9,558 nucleotides of DNA from Prevotellaceae bacterium. GTDB lineage: Bacteria > Bacteroidota > Bacteroidia > Bacteroidales > UBA932. The notes beneath the pieces are model-generated. The model had not been told where the DNA came from. It searched no databases and saw only the letters and a list, made by a program, of their open reading frames with translations. The position numbers and the translations under genes are program-made. Shown here in pieces: positions 1-6,599 of this stretch. Each line of letters opens with the position of its first letter. Positions within the stretch are counted from its first letter, which is position 1. The stretch covers positions 1 to 9,558 of the forward strand of contig JAISDR010000138.1 in NCBI GenBank assembly GCA_031264645.1, given 5' to 3'.

Positions 1-309
1 CTGTCGCAAAGAGACTGGTATCGCTATCTGGGCGAACACAACATGGATTTCGAGGAAAATCCCTGGTTCGACCCCAACAGCGGGCCGCAGCGGACGCTGA
101 CAAGCGCCAATGTCCTGCTTGCAGAATCAATGAAGCTCACCGGTCCGCCGATGGTCTATTCGCCCTCGTACCATACTTACGCTATACGCGCCGCCGACGG
201 TCAGCGTTTTTTCAAGCTGCAAATTGTCAGCTGGTTCAACATCCATACTCCCATCGACGACTCCGGAGGCGAAATAAGCTATTACTGCGACGAACTTGTT
301 GGCAATTAA
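1..309 (+). CDS. HmuY-like protein, C-terminal part (partial)
   Basis: The reading frame is open from the first base of the window to TAA at 307-309, so only the last 102 residues of a longer protein are present and its start lies outside. The tail contains a beta-rich pattern with TYAIRAADGQRFFKLQIVSW followed by a short loop and GGEISYYCDEL. This resembles the end of the HmuY family: a 'tyvirt.dGkyyKlqilsyyn' strand pair, then 'G.isfry'. HmuY proteins are secreted or surface lipoproteins that bind haem in Porphyromonas and relatives, usually next to a TonB-dependent receptor. The family call rests on remembered pattern similarity, and haem ligands cannot be judged from this fragment. A different beta-sandwich surface protein is possible. 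The next clear gene on the same strand is a polytopic membrane protein at 933. Confidence 0.55.
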   Translation: MSQRDWYRYLGEHNMDFEENPWFDPNSGPQRTLTSANVLLAESMKLTGPPMVYSPSYHTYAIRAADGQRFFKLQIVSWFNIHTPIDDSGGEISYYCDELVGN

Positions 310-360
310 CAATGAATAATGAACAATTAACAATGAATGATAAACAATGAATGATAAATG
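308..360. repeat. AT-rich low-complexity direct repeats
   Basis: Immediately after the HmuY-like stop codon the sequence becomes AT-rich and repetitive. AACAATGAATGATAA occurs at 329-343 and again at 343-357 (period 14), and a related AACAATGAATAAT lies at 308-320. The ten bases AATGATAAAT at 350-359 recur at 897-906, just past the far end of the 42-bp repeat array, followed there by more AATAATAAATAAT-type sequence. The two AT-rich collars therefore bracket the GC-rich array. I see no promoter box in it. Confidence 0.7.
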
Positions 361-897
361 ATGATGTTTTCCGACATGGATATACCGACAGGAGTATGCA
401 TTTTCGAGAAACGGTATATCCCGTTAACGAAACTGGGTGCCGTTACGCAAACGGAACAGGCTGGCGCAAGTTGCGAAAGTCTGTCCGGAGTGCTGGGGGA
501 GACTTGCGCAACTTGCGACAGTCTGTCCGGAGTGTCGGGGGAGACTTGCGCAACTTGCGACAGTCTGTCCGGAGCGCCGGGGGAGACTTGCGCAACTTGC
601 GACAGTCTGTCCGGAACGTCGGGGGAGACTTGCGCAACTTGCGACAGTCTGTCCGGAGCGCTGGGGGAGACTTGCGCAACTTGCGACAGTCTGTCCGGAG
701 CGCTGGGGGAGACCGTCCCGATCCGGGACGGTCTGTCCGGAGTGTCGGGGATGACTGTCCCGATCCGGGACGGTCTGTCCGGAGTGTCGGGGCTGACCGT
801 CCCGATCCGGGACGGTTTGTCCGGGGTATCGGGGCTGACTGTCCCGACCTGGGACGGTCTGTCCGGAGTGTCGGGGCTGACTGTCCCGCTAACATAA
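358..897 (+). CDS. Doubtful repeat-protein ORF over the 42-bp array
   Basis: From the first of three consecutive ATG codons, this frame reads 179 residues: about 37 non-repetitive residues, then ten 14-residue repeats. The repeats change from TCDSLSGVSGETCA to IRDGLSGVSGLTVP partway along, and TAA comes two codons after the last repeat. There is no signal peptide or membrane helix. Because the 42-bp unit is divisible by three and contains no stop, the other two + frames are also open through the array, including 351-908 with an Arg-rich RNLRQSVRSVGGDL repeat. Differences between units are not concentrated at third codon positions in any of the three frames. No recognised family fits. The open frame is more likely a by-product of the repeat than a conserved protein, but expression cannot be excluded. 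Confidence 0.22.
   Translation: MMMFSDMDIPTGVCIFEKRYIPLTKLGAVTQTEQAGASCESLSGVLGETCATCDSLSGVSGETCATCDSLSGAPGETCATCDSLSGTSGETCATCDSLSGALGETCATCDSLSGALGETVPIRDGLSGVSGMTVPIRDGLSGVSGLTVPIRDGLSGVSGLTVPTWDGLSGVSGLTVPLT
469..888. repeat. Ten-unit 42-bp tandem repeat array, two subfamilies
   Basis: Ten head-to-tail 42-bp units start at 469, 511, 553, 595, 637, 679, 721, 763, 805 and 847. A core close to GTCTGTCCGGAGTGTCGGGG is shared by nearly all units, with changes at a few positions. The other half comes in two forms. Units 1-5 carry GAGACTTGCGCAACTTGCGA. From about 711 onward this half is replaced by GACCGTCCCGATCCGGGACG and close variants. Unit 6 is the switch point: its first half matches the early type and its last six bases the late type. 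The array ends at 888 with a lone left arm GACTGTCCCG. It is much more GC-rich than both flanks. Such arrays usually change copy number by slippage or recombination, so length variation among strains is expected by inference. Confidence 0.93.
711..859. other. Four consecutive 10-bp-stem hairpins in the repeat array
   Basis: Each late-type repeat junction is a near-perfect inverted repeat with a 3-nt loop. Stem 1: GACCGTCCCG (711-720) and CGGGACGGTC (724-733). Stem 2: 753-762 with 766-775. Stem 3: 795-804 with 808-817. Stem 4: 837-846 with 850-859. Stem 1 is fully Watson-Crick. The differences in the others (T at 756, T at 817, T at 840, T at 850) all replace C by T opposite G, so a + strand RNA would keep ten pairs with G.U wobbles. 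Right arms are also complementary to the next unit's left arm across about 19 nt, allowing alternative folds. The early-type units offer only a weaker stem, AGACT/AGTCT plus CGC/GCG around a 2x2 mismatch. A structural DNA or RNA element is plausible; no known family was recognised. Confidence 0.75.
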
Positions 898-932
898 ATG
901 ATAAATAATAAATAATAAAAAAAGAAAATACA

Positions 933-1826
933 ATGAAAAATACGGAATTAAGAAAACCGGAATCGAAAATTAAAAACCGGAAATGGATTGGCATAGCATC
1001 CTTTCTGACAGTGCTTTTTGCCATGCCGCTGGGCCATGCGCTGATGATACTGATGGAACATTTGCTTTCGCCGACAGCGCTTCACTTTTCGGCATTTGCA
1101 ATGGGAGCGGCAGGTCTGGCGCTGACAATAACCGGCGTATTCGCTTCGGGCGATACGCGGCAAACGCTGTGGGGACTGTTCGGCGGACTGCTGTTCTGGA
1201 CAGGCTGGGTGGAATTTCTCTTTGTGTATTTCGCTCACCGTTTTGGCGTACAGCCTCTGCTCGACGAATCGGGCGCCGTCGTTACCAAACCCGAATATCT
1301 GATTTTGCCCGCCTCGTTCGGCTTCTGGGCGATGTTCATGCTGTTCTATCTGTTCAGCGTAAAGACGGGCTGCAATTTTTTCAACTATCTGCAAAAACTG
1401 CTGTTTCGCAACAGGAGCACGCTCATCAAGCCTCATCCCGTAACGCGGCACGTCTCGATAGTTACTTTCATGGAACTGAATCTTGTTCTCTGGACAAGCT
1501 ATTTGCTGCTGCTGTTCTGTTACGACGACAATTTCATCGGCGACCGTCATCCGGTTACAGCGCTGCTTGCATTTTCCTGTCTGGTCGCTTCGCTGTTCAT
1601 GTTCCGGCGCCTGCTGCGAATCGCTCAGTGGGGCTATGCCATTCGTTACGCCATCCCCACGGTCATCGTCTTCTGGACTTTCGTCGAAGTGCTCGGACGC
1701 TGGAACCTCTTCCGCGAAATATGGATAGAACCGTTGAAATACAAAACGGAAATGATTACTGTCCTGATCGCTTTCATCGTCCTGCTGTGCTTCATGCTGT
1801 TTAAAAAAAACAAAGGAAAACATTAA
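933..1826 (+). CDS. Unrecognised membrane protein with about eight helices
   Basis: The product has 297 residues with a basic N-terminus (several Lys/Arg in the first 17) and a Lys-rich tail, which suggests cytoplasmic ends. Hydrophobic segments lie at roughly 18-41, 50-71, 79-100, 123-143, 174-197, 207-225, 235-255 and 272-291. There is no cleavable signal peptide. Histidines sit in or near the first helices (H35, H43, H51, H102), with further ones at H168, H173 and H206. They could bind metal or haem, but nothing in the sequence proves it. I do not recognise the family. The gene follows the HmuY-like gene on the same strand, separated by the repeat array, so a link to haem or surface functions is only positional. 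The ATG at 933 follows an A-rich stretch typical of Bacteroidota starts. Two other long frames over the same DNA lack this coherent helix pattern. Confidence 0.8.
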   Translation: MKNTELRKPESKIKNRKWIGIASFLTVLFAMPLGHALMILMEHLLSPTALHFSAFAMGAAGLALTITGVFASGDTRQTLWGLFGGLLFWTGWVEFLFVYFAHRFGVQPLLDESGAVVTKPEYLILPASFGFWAMFMLFYLFSVKTGCNFFNYLQKLLFRNRSTLIKPHPVTRHVSIVTFMELNLVLWTSYLLLLFCYDDNFIGDRHPVTALLAFSCLVASLFMFRRLLRIAQWGYAIRYAIPTVIVFWTFVEVLGRWNLFREIWIEPLKYKTEMITVLIAFIVLLCFMLFKKNKGKH

Positions 1827-1852
1827 TTGATGACCTGATCGGGAGATAAGGT

Positions 1853-2030
1853 ATGCGAAAGATTATTCGTCGCTGCGAATAAACAACATATAACAGTTTT
1901 GTTGTCCCTGTTTGTCGCCGCTGTGTCTGCCTGTACCCGCTACCGTATCCGTATACTTCAGTATACGGATATTCAGTATACGGACATGGGGAATACCAAT
2001 AGAGAAAATGGATTAAGAATAATATGGTAA
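1853..2030 (+). pseudogene. Probable frameshifted lipoprotein remnant
   Basis: ATG at 1853 starts MRKIIRRCE and is then closed by TAA at 1880-1882. A second frame, open from 1839, reads NKQHITVLLSLFVAAVSAC up to the cysteine codon at 1932-1934, then TRYRIRI and on to TAA at 2028-2030. Joined by a one-base shift somewhere around 1860-1880, the two halves form a textbook lipoprotein signal: a basic N-terminus, a hydrophobic core and a V-S-A-C lipobox. The second frame has no ATG of its own before the hydrophobic core. The segment after the cysteine is only about 31 residues, partly made of a short DNA repeat, and matches no family I know. It is read here as a decayed lipoprotein gene. A sequencing error or coincidence are the alternatives. 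Confidence 0.4.
1946..1984. repeat. 11-bp inverted repeat plus 15-bp-period direct repeat
   Basis: TATCCGTATAC (1946-1956) and GTATACGGATA (1961-1971) form a perfect 11-bp stem around the loop TTCA. TTCAGTATACGGA then occurs twice, at 1957-1969 and 1972-1984, with a 15-bp period, so the right arm is duplicated and the left arm could pair with either copy. Each copy contains the palindrome GTATAC. No T-tract follows, so it is not an intrinsic terminator. It lies inside the decayed lipoprotein frame. It could be an operator-like site, a small repeat element or random decay. Confidence 0.6.
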
Positions 2031-2093
2031 AACCGTTCGAAAACCCTTCGGACAGCGGGGGCTGCGATTTGGCAGAGCGGTTTTTCGGGATAT

Positions 2094-2130
2094 AAAAAAC
2101 CTTGAATCACAGGGTTTTTTCATTTTTTTT
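2094..2130 (+). terminator. Intrinsic terminator upstream of purL
   Basis: AAAAAACCTTG (2094-2104) pairs with CAGGGTTTTTT (2110-2120) around AATCA, with a single T.G wobble. A further CATTTTTTTT follows to 2130. On the + strand this is a stem ending in T-tracts, suited to end transcripts coming from the membrane protein region. Six A residues on the left arm would give a T-tract on the other strand, so it may work in both directions. The stem is A/T-rich apart from its inner G-C pairs, so efficiency is uncertain. Confidence 0.6.
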
Positions 2131-2161
2131 GACGTTATCCGAACTAAAATATCTATCTTTG
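2128..2161 (+). promoter_or_regulatory. purL promoter (Bacteroidota -33/-7 type)
   Basis: TATCTTTG at 2154-2161 matches the Bacteroidota primary sigma -7 consensus TAnnTTTG exactly. A TTTG at 2128-2131 lies 22 bp upstream and fits the -33 element. Transcription would begin near 2168, leaving a leader of about 17 nt before ATG at 2185. The -33 element overlaps the T-tract of the preceding terminator. No room remains for a purine riboswitch downstream of the start point. Confidence 0.7.
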
Positions 2162-2184
2162 CCCATCAAAAAAATAGTAAAAAT

Positions 2185-4407
2185 ATGCAAGTAGTCAATT
2201 ACGAAACAGCTAAAGAGCTGGGCATTTTGCCGGAAGAACTGGATTCCATAAAGGAAATCATGGGACGGACGCCCAATTTCACAGAGTTGAACATATATTC
2301 CGCAATGTGGTCGGAACATGCCTCTTACAAAAACTCCATCAAATGGATAAAGACGCTGCCGCGCACGGGAGAACACCTGCTGGCGGAAGCGGGAAGCGAA
2401 AACGCCGGTCTGGTCGACCTTGGCGACGGTCTGGCGTGTGCGTTCAAGATCGAATCGCACAATCATCCCTGTGCCGTAGAGCCTTACCAGGGAGCGGCGA
2501 CGGGCGTCGGGGGAATAAACCGCGACATATTCACCATGGGGGCGCGACCCATTGCGCAGCTGAACTCCCTGCGTTTCGGGATGCCCGATGAAGAGCACAA
2601 CAGGCGGCTTATGCGCGGAGTAGTCAAGGGCATAGGCGATTACGGCAACTGTTTTGGCGTTCCCGTTGTCGGGGGCGAAGTTGCTTTCGACGACTGTTAC
2701 AGAATCAATCCGCTGGTAAACGCGATGTCGGTTGGGCTGGTCGAAATCGGCAGCACGATATCGGCAACGGCGGGCGGAGTGGGCAATCCCGTATATATAA
2801 TAGGATCATTGACGGGAAAGGACGGCATTCACGGGACGACATTCGCCTCGGCTGACATCACCGAAGATTCCGCCGAAGACATACCGTCGATTCAGGTTGG
2901 CGACCCGTTCATGGAAAAGCTCCTGCTGGAAGCTTCACTCGAACTGCGCGACAGCGGAGCATTAGTCGGAATGCAGGACATGGGCGCCGCCGGAATCATC
3001 TGCTCCACCTCCGAAATGTCGGAAAGAGGCGGATGCGGAATGAAAATAGACCTGGACAAAGTCCCTCTTCGCCAGAAAAATATGGAAGCCTGGGAAATAC
3101 TGCTTTCCGAATCGCAGGAACGAATGCTGGCTGTCGTGAAAAAGGGAAAGGAAGCTGTCGTCGAAGCCATTTTCGAGAAATGGGATCTGGAGTGCGCCAT
3201 AATCGGCGAAATCATTGAAGACGACAGGCTTTTGTTTTATTATAAAAACGAGCTGGTAGCCGAAGTACCGGCGTCGTCGCTGGCTTTGGGCGGAGGCGCG
3301 CCGCAGTATGACAGGGAATATTCCGAGCCTGCAAATATCAAAGAGTATGCCAGATTCAGCATGAAAAGCATTGCCGAGCCGGCCAGTCTTAAAGAAGTCG
3401 CGCTTTTCCTTGCGGGACATCCGAATATCGCATCAAAGAAATGGGTATACGAACAGTATGATTCCATGGTTCGTACCGTCAACATGAGTACAAATGTCCT
3501 TTCGGACGCCGCAGTCGTTTCAATCAAAGGCTCGAAGAAAGCGCTTGCGCTGACAGTCGACTGCAATTCGCGCTATGTCAAAGCGAATCCCAAAGTCGGC
3601 GCCATGATTGCCGTTTCGGAGGCGGCGCGCAACGTTATCTGTTCGGGCGGCGAACCCTGCGCAATCACCAACTGCCTCAATTTCGGAAATCCCTATAATC
3701 CCGAAATATACTGGCAGTTTGTCGAAACAATCAAAGGCATGAGCGAGGCTTGCAGCAAGTTCGGCGCGCCTGTGACGGGAGGAAATGTGAGCTTCTATAA
3801 CCAGTCGGAAATAGCCGGGAAAACCGAAGCCGTTTTCCCCACTCCAACCATCGGGATGCTTGGCATTCTGAAGGATAAGAAACATCAGACCACCCTCTCG
3901 TTCCGCAACAAGGGCGACATGATTTACCTTGTCGGACGTTCGTACAACGACATCTCGTCGTCCGAATATCTGTACAGTTATCTGAAAATAAAGGAATCGC
4001 CGACGCCTCATTTCGATTTGGACGAGGAGTGCGAAGTGCAGGAACTGATAAAATCCCTGATTAGGGCGAACCTGATTCACAGCGCGCACGACGTTTCCGA
4101 CGGCGGACTGTTTGTCGCCCTGCTTGAATCGGCTATGCCCGAAAATTTCGGATTCGACATCACTTCCGACGCCGAAATCAGAACGGACGCCTTTCTGTTC
4201 GGCGAATCCCAGAGCAGGGTTGTCGTGTCCGTATCGGCTTCGAGGGAAGCGGCTTTCATCGATTTTGTAAGCCAGTATAACGTGCCCATTTCCACGCTGG
4301 GACACGTAACAAAATCGGAAATCAGGGTGGACGACACGTCTTTCGGATTCATCGGCGATTTCAAGAAACTGTACGACACATCACTGGAAAATATAATCAA
4401 CGGATAA
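2185..4407 (+). CDS. purL: Phosphoribosylformylglycinamidine synthase subunit PurL (small form)
   Basis: PurL uses ATP and ammonia to convert FGAR to FGAM, the fourth step of purine synthesis in the cytoplasm. At 740 residues it is the small form, which works with separate PurS and PurQ (the glutaminase) and lacks the glutaminase domain of the roughly 1,200-1,300-residue single-chain enzyme. Visible motifs are SEHASY at 43-48 (active-site His region), ESHNHP at 90-95 followed by a Gly-rich ATP-binding stretch to about 123, GVPVVGGEV at 158-166, [12 protein letters not shown] at 211-222 and SESQERM at 308-314. The C-terminal half repeats the fold, with [10 protein letters not shown] and HDVSDGG. 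The ATG sits 17 nt after the predicted transcription start, after an A-rich leader. Neither purS nor purQ is in the window. ilvD follows 8 bp downstream and is probably co-transcribed. Confidence 0.97.
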   Translation: MQVVNYETAKELGILPEELDSIKEIMGRTPNFTELNIYSAMWSEHASYKNSIKWIKTLPRTGEHLLAEAGSENAGLVDLGDGLACAFKIESHNHPCAVEPYQGAATGVGGINRDIFTMGARPIAQLNSLRFGMPDEEHNRRLMRGVVKGIGDYGNCFGVPVVGGEVAFDDCYRINPLVNAMSVGLVEIGSTISATAGGVGNPVYIIGSLTGKDGIHGTTFASADITEDSAEDIPSIQVGDPFMEKLLLEASLELRDSGALVGMQDMGAAGIICSTSEMSERGGCGMKIDLDKVPLRQKNMEAWEILLSESQERMLAVVKKGKEAVVEAIFEKWDLECAIIGEIIEDDRLLFYYKNELVAEVPASSLALGGGAPQYDREYSEPANIKEYARFSMKSIAEPASLKEVALFLAGHPNIASKKWVYEQYDSMVRTVNMSTNVLSDAAVVSIKGSKKALALTVDCNSRYVKANPKVGAMIAVSEAARNVICSGGEPCAITNCLNFGNPYNPEIYWQFVETIKGMSEACSKFGAPVTGGNVSFYNQSEIAGKTEAVFPTPTIGMLGILKDKKHQTTLSFRNKGDMIYLVGRSYNDISSSEYLYSYLKIKESPTPHFDLDEECEVQELIKSLIRANLIHSAHDVSDGGLFVALLESAMPENFGFDITSDAEIRTDAFLFGESQSRVVVSVSASREAAFIDFVSQYNVPISTLGHVTKSEIRVDDTSFGFIGDFKKLYDTSLENIING

Positions 4408-4415
4408 GTATAAAT

Positions 4416-6245
4416 ATGAAAATACCTTTAAGAAGTTCGACGATAACGGAAGGGCGAAGGATGGCTGGAGCAAGAGCATTGATGAAAGCCAACGGAATGA
4501 GCAAAGAGCAAATCGGAAAGCCTGTTGTCGCGATAGTAAATTCGTTTACTCAATTTGTCCCCGGGCATGTTCACCTTCACGAAATAGGTCAGGAAATCAA
4601 GAAAATAATAGAATCGGCAGGTTGCTTTGCCGCCGAATTTAATACAATCGCCATAGACGACGGCATTGCGATGGGACACGACGGCATGTTGTACTCGCTT
4701 CCCTCGAGGGACCTGATTGCCGACAGCGTCGAGTACATGGTCAATGCCCACAGAGCCGACGCGATGATATGCATAAGCAACTGCGACAAGATAACTCCGG
4801 GAATGCTTATGGCTGCCATGCGGCTGAATATCCCCGCCGTGTTTGTGTCGGGAGGTCCGATGGAAGCCGGGAATCTTGACGGCAAACATCTGGATTTGAT
4901 TGACGCGATGGTGCAGGCGGCGGATTCGTTTGTCTCCGACGAGGAAATCTGCAAGGTCGAGCAGTCAGCCTGTCCTACCTGCGGCTCGTGTTCGGGAATG
5001 TTCACGGCGAACTCGATGAACTGCCTGAACGAAGCCATAGGACTTGCTCTGCCCGGAAACGGAACGATAGTGGCAACGCACAGAAACAGGAAAAAGCTGT
5101 TCGAGGACGCGGCTAAGCTGATAGTTCTCAATGCCACCCGCTACTATTCGAAGGGCGACGTTTCCGTTTTGCCGAAAAGCATTGCGACGCGCGAGGCTTT
5201 CCTGAACGCAATGACTCTGGACATCGCTATGGGCGGCTCGACAAACACAGTCCTGCATCTCCTGGCTGTGGCGCAGGAAGCCGGCGTCGATTTCACAATG
5301 GACGATATTGACGCTCTGTCGAAGAAAACTCCCTGCCTGTGCAAGGTCGCTCCGAACACTAACAAGTATTATGTCCAGGACGTTAATCGCGCCGGAGGCA
5401 TAATTTCGATTATGTCGGAACTGGCTAAAGGCGGTCTGGTGGACGTCTCCGCCAGGCGTGTTGACGGACTGACTTTAAGGGAAGCCATCGGTCTGTACGG
5501 AATCAAAGAGGAAACGGCAAAGCAGGAGTATATTAAAAGGTACAGGTCGTCTCCCGGAGGGAAATTCAATCTTGTGCTTGGCTCGCAGTTTTCCTATTTC
5601 GAGAGTTTTGATACCGACAGGACTTCAGGCTGCATAAGAGACCTTGAAAACGCTTACAGCAGAGACGGAGGACTTGCCGTACTCAGGGGAAATATTGCTC
5701 AGGACGGCTGTGTTGTCAAGACTGCCGGAGTGGACGAAAGTATCCTGAAATTCCGCGGAACGGCGAAGGTCTTCGATTCCCAGGATTCAGCCTGCGAAGG
5801 CATACTGTCGGGCGAGGTTGTCGAGGGCGACGTTGTCGTGATTGCATACGAGGGACCGAAAGGCGGTCCGGGCATGCAGGAAATGCTTTATCCTACATCC
5901 TACATCAAATCAAAGCATCTGGGAAAGGAATGCGCCCTGATAACCGACGGGCGTTTTTCCGGAGGCACATCCGGACTGTCGATAGGACACATATCTCCCG
6001 AAGCCGCCGCCGGAGGCAATATCGCGCTGTTGCGCAGCGGCGACGTCATTGATATCGACATCCCAGCCCGCACAATCAACGTGCTCCTGTCCGACGAAGA
6101 ACTTAATCAGCGCCGTGCGGAAGAAGAAAGCCGGGGGAACGACGCGTTTACTCCGCCTTTCAGAAAACGGGAAATATCGAAATCGCTGAAAGCGTACGCC
6201 AATATGGTAAGCTCCGCAGACAAAGGCGCTGTGAGGATTGTCTGA
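4416..6245 (+). CDS. ilvD: Dihydroxy-acid dehydratase
   Basis: IlvD dehydrates 2,3-dihydroxy-isovalerate and 2,3-dihydroxy-3-methylvalerate to the 2-keto acid precursors of valine, leucine and isoleucine. The 609-residue length is close to E. coli IlvD (about 616). Cluster and active-site motifs are NCDKITPGM at 122-130 (C123, K125), [10 protein letters not shown] at 186-195, [10 protein letters not shown] at 81-90 and [12 protein letters not shown] at 511-522. The early [14 protein letters not shown] stretch (41-54) has no cysteine where plant and mycobacterial [2Fe-2S] enzymes carry one. It matches the E. coli type, which holds an oxygen-sensitive [4Fe-4S] cluster and suits an anaerobe. The gene starts 8 bp after purL, so it probably shares its promoter. 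No ilvB, ilvN/H or ilvC follows, and I see no clear terminator after the stop. Confidence 0.97.
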   Translation: MKIPLRSSTITEGRRMAGARALMKANGMSKEQIGKPVVAIVNSFTQFVPGHVHLHEIGQEIKKIIESAGCFAAEFNTIAIDDGIAMGHDGMLYSLPSRDLIADSVEYMVNAHRADAMICISNCDKITPGMLMAAMRLNIPAVFVSGGPMEAGNLDGKHLDLIDAMVQAADSFVSDEEICKVEQSACPTCGSCSGMFTANSMNCLNEAIGLALPGNGTIVATHRNRKKLFEDAAKLIVLNATRYYSKGDVSVLPKSIATREAFLNAMTLDIAMGGSTNTVLHLLAVAQEAGVDFTMDDIDALSKKTPCLCKVAPNTNKYYVQDVNRAGGIISIMSELAKGGLVDVSARRVDGLTLREAIGLYGIKEETAKQEYIKRYRSSPGGKFNLVLGSQFSYFESFDTDRTSGCIRDLENAYSRDGGLAVLRGNIAQDGCVVKTAGVDESILKFRGTAKVFDSQDSACEGILSGEVVEGDVVVIAYEGPKGGPGMQEMLYPTSYIKSKHLGKECALITDGRFSGGTSGLSIGHISPEAAAGGNIALLRSGDVIDIDIPARTINVLLSDEELNQRRAEEESRGNDAFTPPFRKREISKSLKAYANMVSSADKGAVRIV

Positions 6246-6279
6246 TTGTTCATTCCAGCGCGCCGTTTTGCTTGCCGTA

Positions 6280-6528
6280 TCAAAAGCGAAAAATTACATT
6301 GAAAGGGTGCAATTCAAATTGTCGTGTATCGGAATCATTGAAGACGGAAGGACGGAAGACGGAACGTACTCTCCCGCCAGTTTCGCAGACGGATGTTGTA
6401 ATAGTTTGCTTGTATTCCTGCTTGCCAAACTCCTGAATAAGCCAGGTTTTCCCCACCTGTTTTGCTCCTAAATTTCTATACTCGCTTAATTTCCACTCAA
6501 TAAGTTCTTTAATCTTATCTCTATACAT
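6280..6528 (-). pseudogene. N-terminal stub of an AAA/DUF4143-type ATPase
   Basis: Reading leftward from ATG at 6528, the first 42 residues (down to about 6403) contain MYRDKIKELIEWKLSEYRN and GAKQVGKTWLIQEFGKQEY. This resembles the start of the roughly 400-residue AAA ATPases with a C-terminal DUF4143 domain common in Bacteroidota, which typically read 'LLxWK...RKPLILxGARQVGKTW'. GAKQVGKT is the Walker A loop. About six residues that normally precede it (the 'KPLIL' strand) are missing, and after QEYKQT the similarity stops. The remaining 40 residues to the stop at 6280 look like unrelated sequence, including a GACGGAA triplet repeat at 6343-6364. Walker B, the rest of the AAA domain and DUF4143 are absent. 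This is a truncated, internally deleted remnant. Confidence 0.7.
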
Positions 6529-6550
6529 TTTTCTTGACTTTATTTCGCTG

Positions 6551-6558
6551 CAAAGTTA
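6551..6558 (-). promoter_or_regulatory. -7 promoter box of the ATPase remnant
   Basis: On the minus strand the sequence is TAACTTTG, an exact match to the Bacteroidota -7 consensus TAnnTTTG. It lies 22 bp upstream of the remnant's ATG at 6528, similar to the distances seen at purL and recJ. Only a weak TTTC (6583-6586) sits about 24 bp further upstream as a -33 element. The stub may therefore still be transcribed. Confidence 0.5.
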
Positions 6559-6599
6559 CACTTTTCTCGACTAATAACTGGTGAAATTCGTGAATTACA

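Noticed and set aside
469..888. CRISPR array
   Set aside because: Units are contiguous 42-mers with no unique spacers and no cas genes in the window.
443..1024. Minus-strand 193-residue frame with a hydrophobic stretch and Pro/Arg repeats
   Set aside because: It is antisense to the 42-bp array and to the start of the 933-1826 gene. The hydrophobic part comes from AT-rich flank and the repeats from the array itself.
948..1823. Nearly full-length antisense frame (and a second + frame at 983-1804) over the membrane protein gene
   Set aside because: Only the 933-1826 frame gives a coherent helix pattern. The others are Gln/His/Arg-rich shadows.
2024..2095. 23-residue mini-ORF ([20 protein letters not shown]...) ending at the terminator
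   Set aside because: No homology recognised and no runs of purine- or amino-acid-related regulatory codons; it ends before the purL promoter, so it cannot act as a purL leader.
3520..4305. 261-residue minus-strand frame inside purL
   Set aside because: A codon-bias shadow of purL; the composition does not look like a real protein.
6343..6364. Three GACGGAA tandem copies as a regulatory element
   Set aside because: Very short simple repeat within decayed sequence; no pairing or promoter context supports a role.
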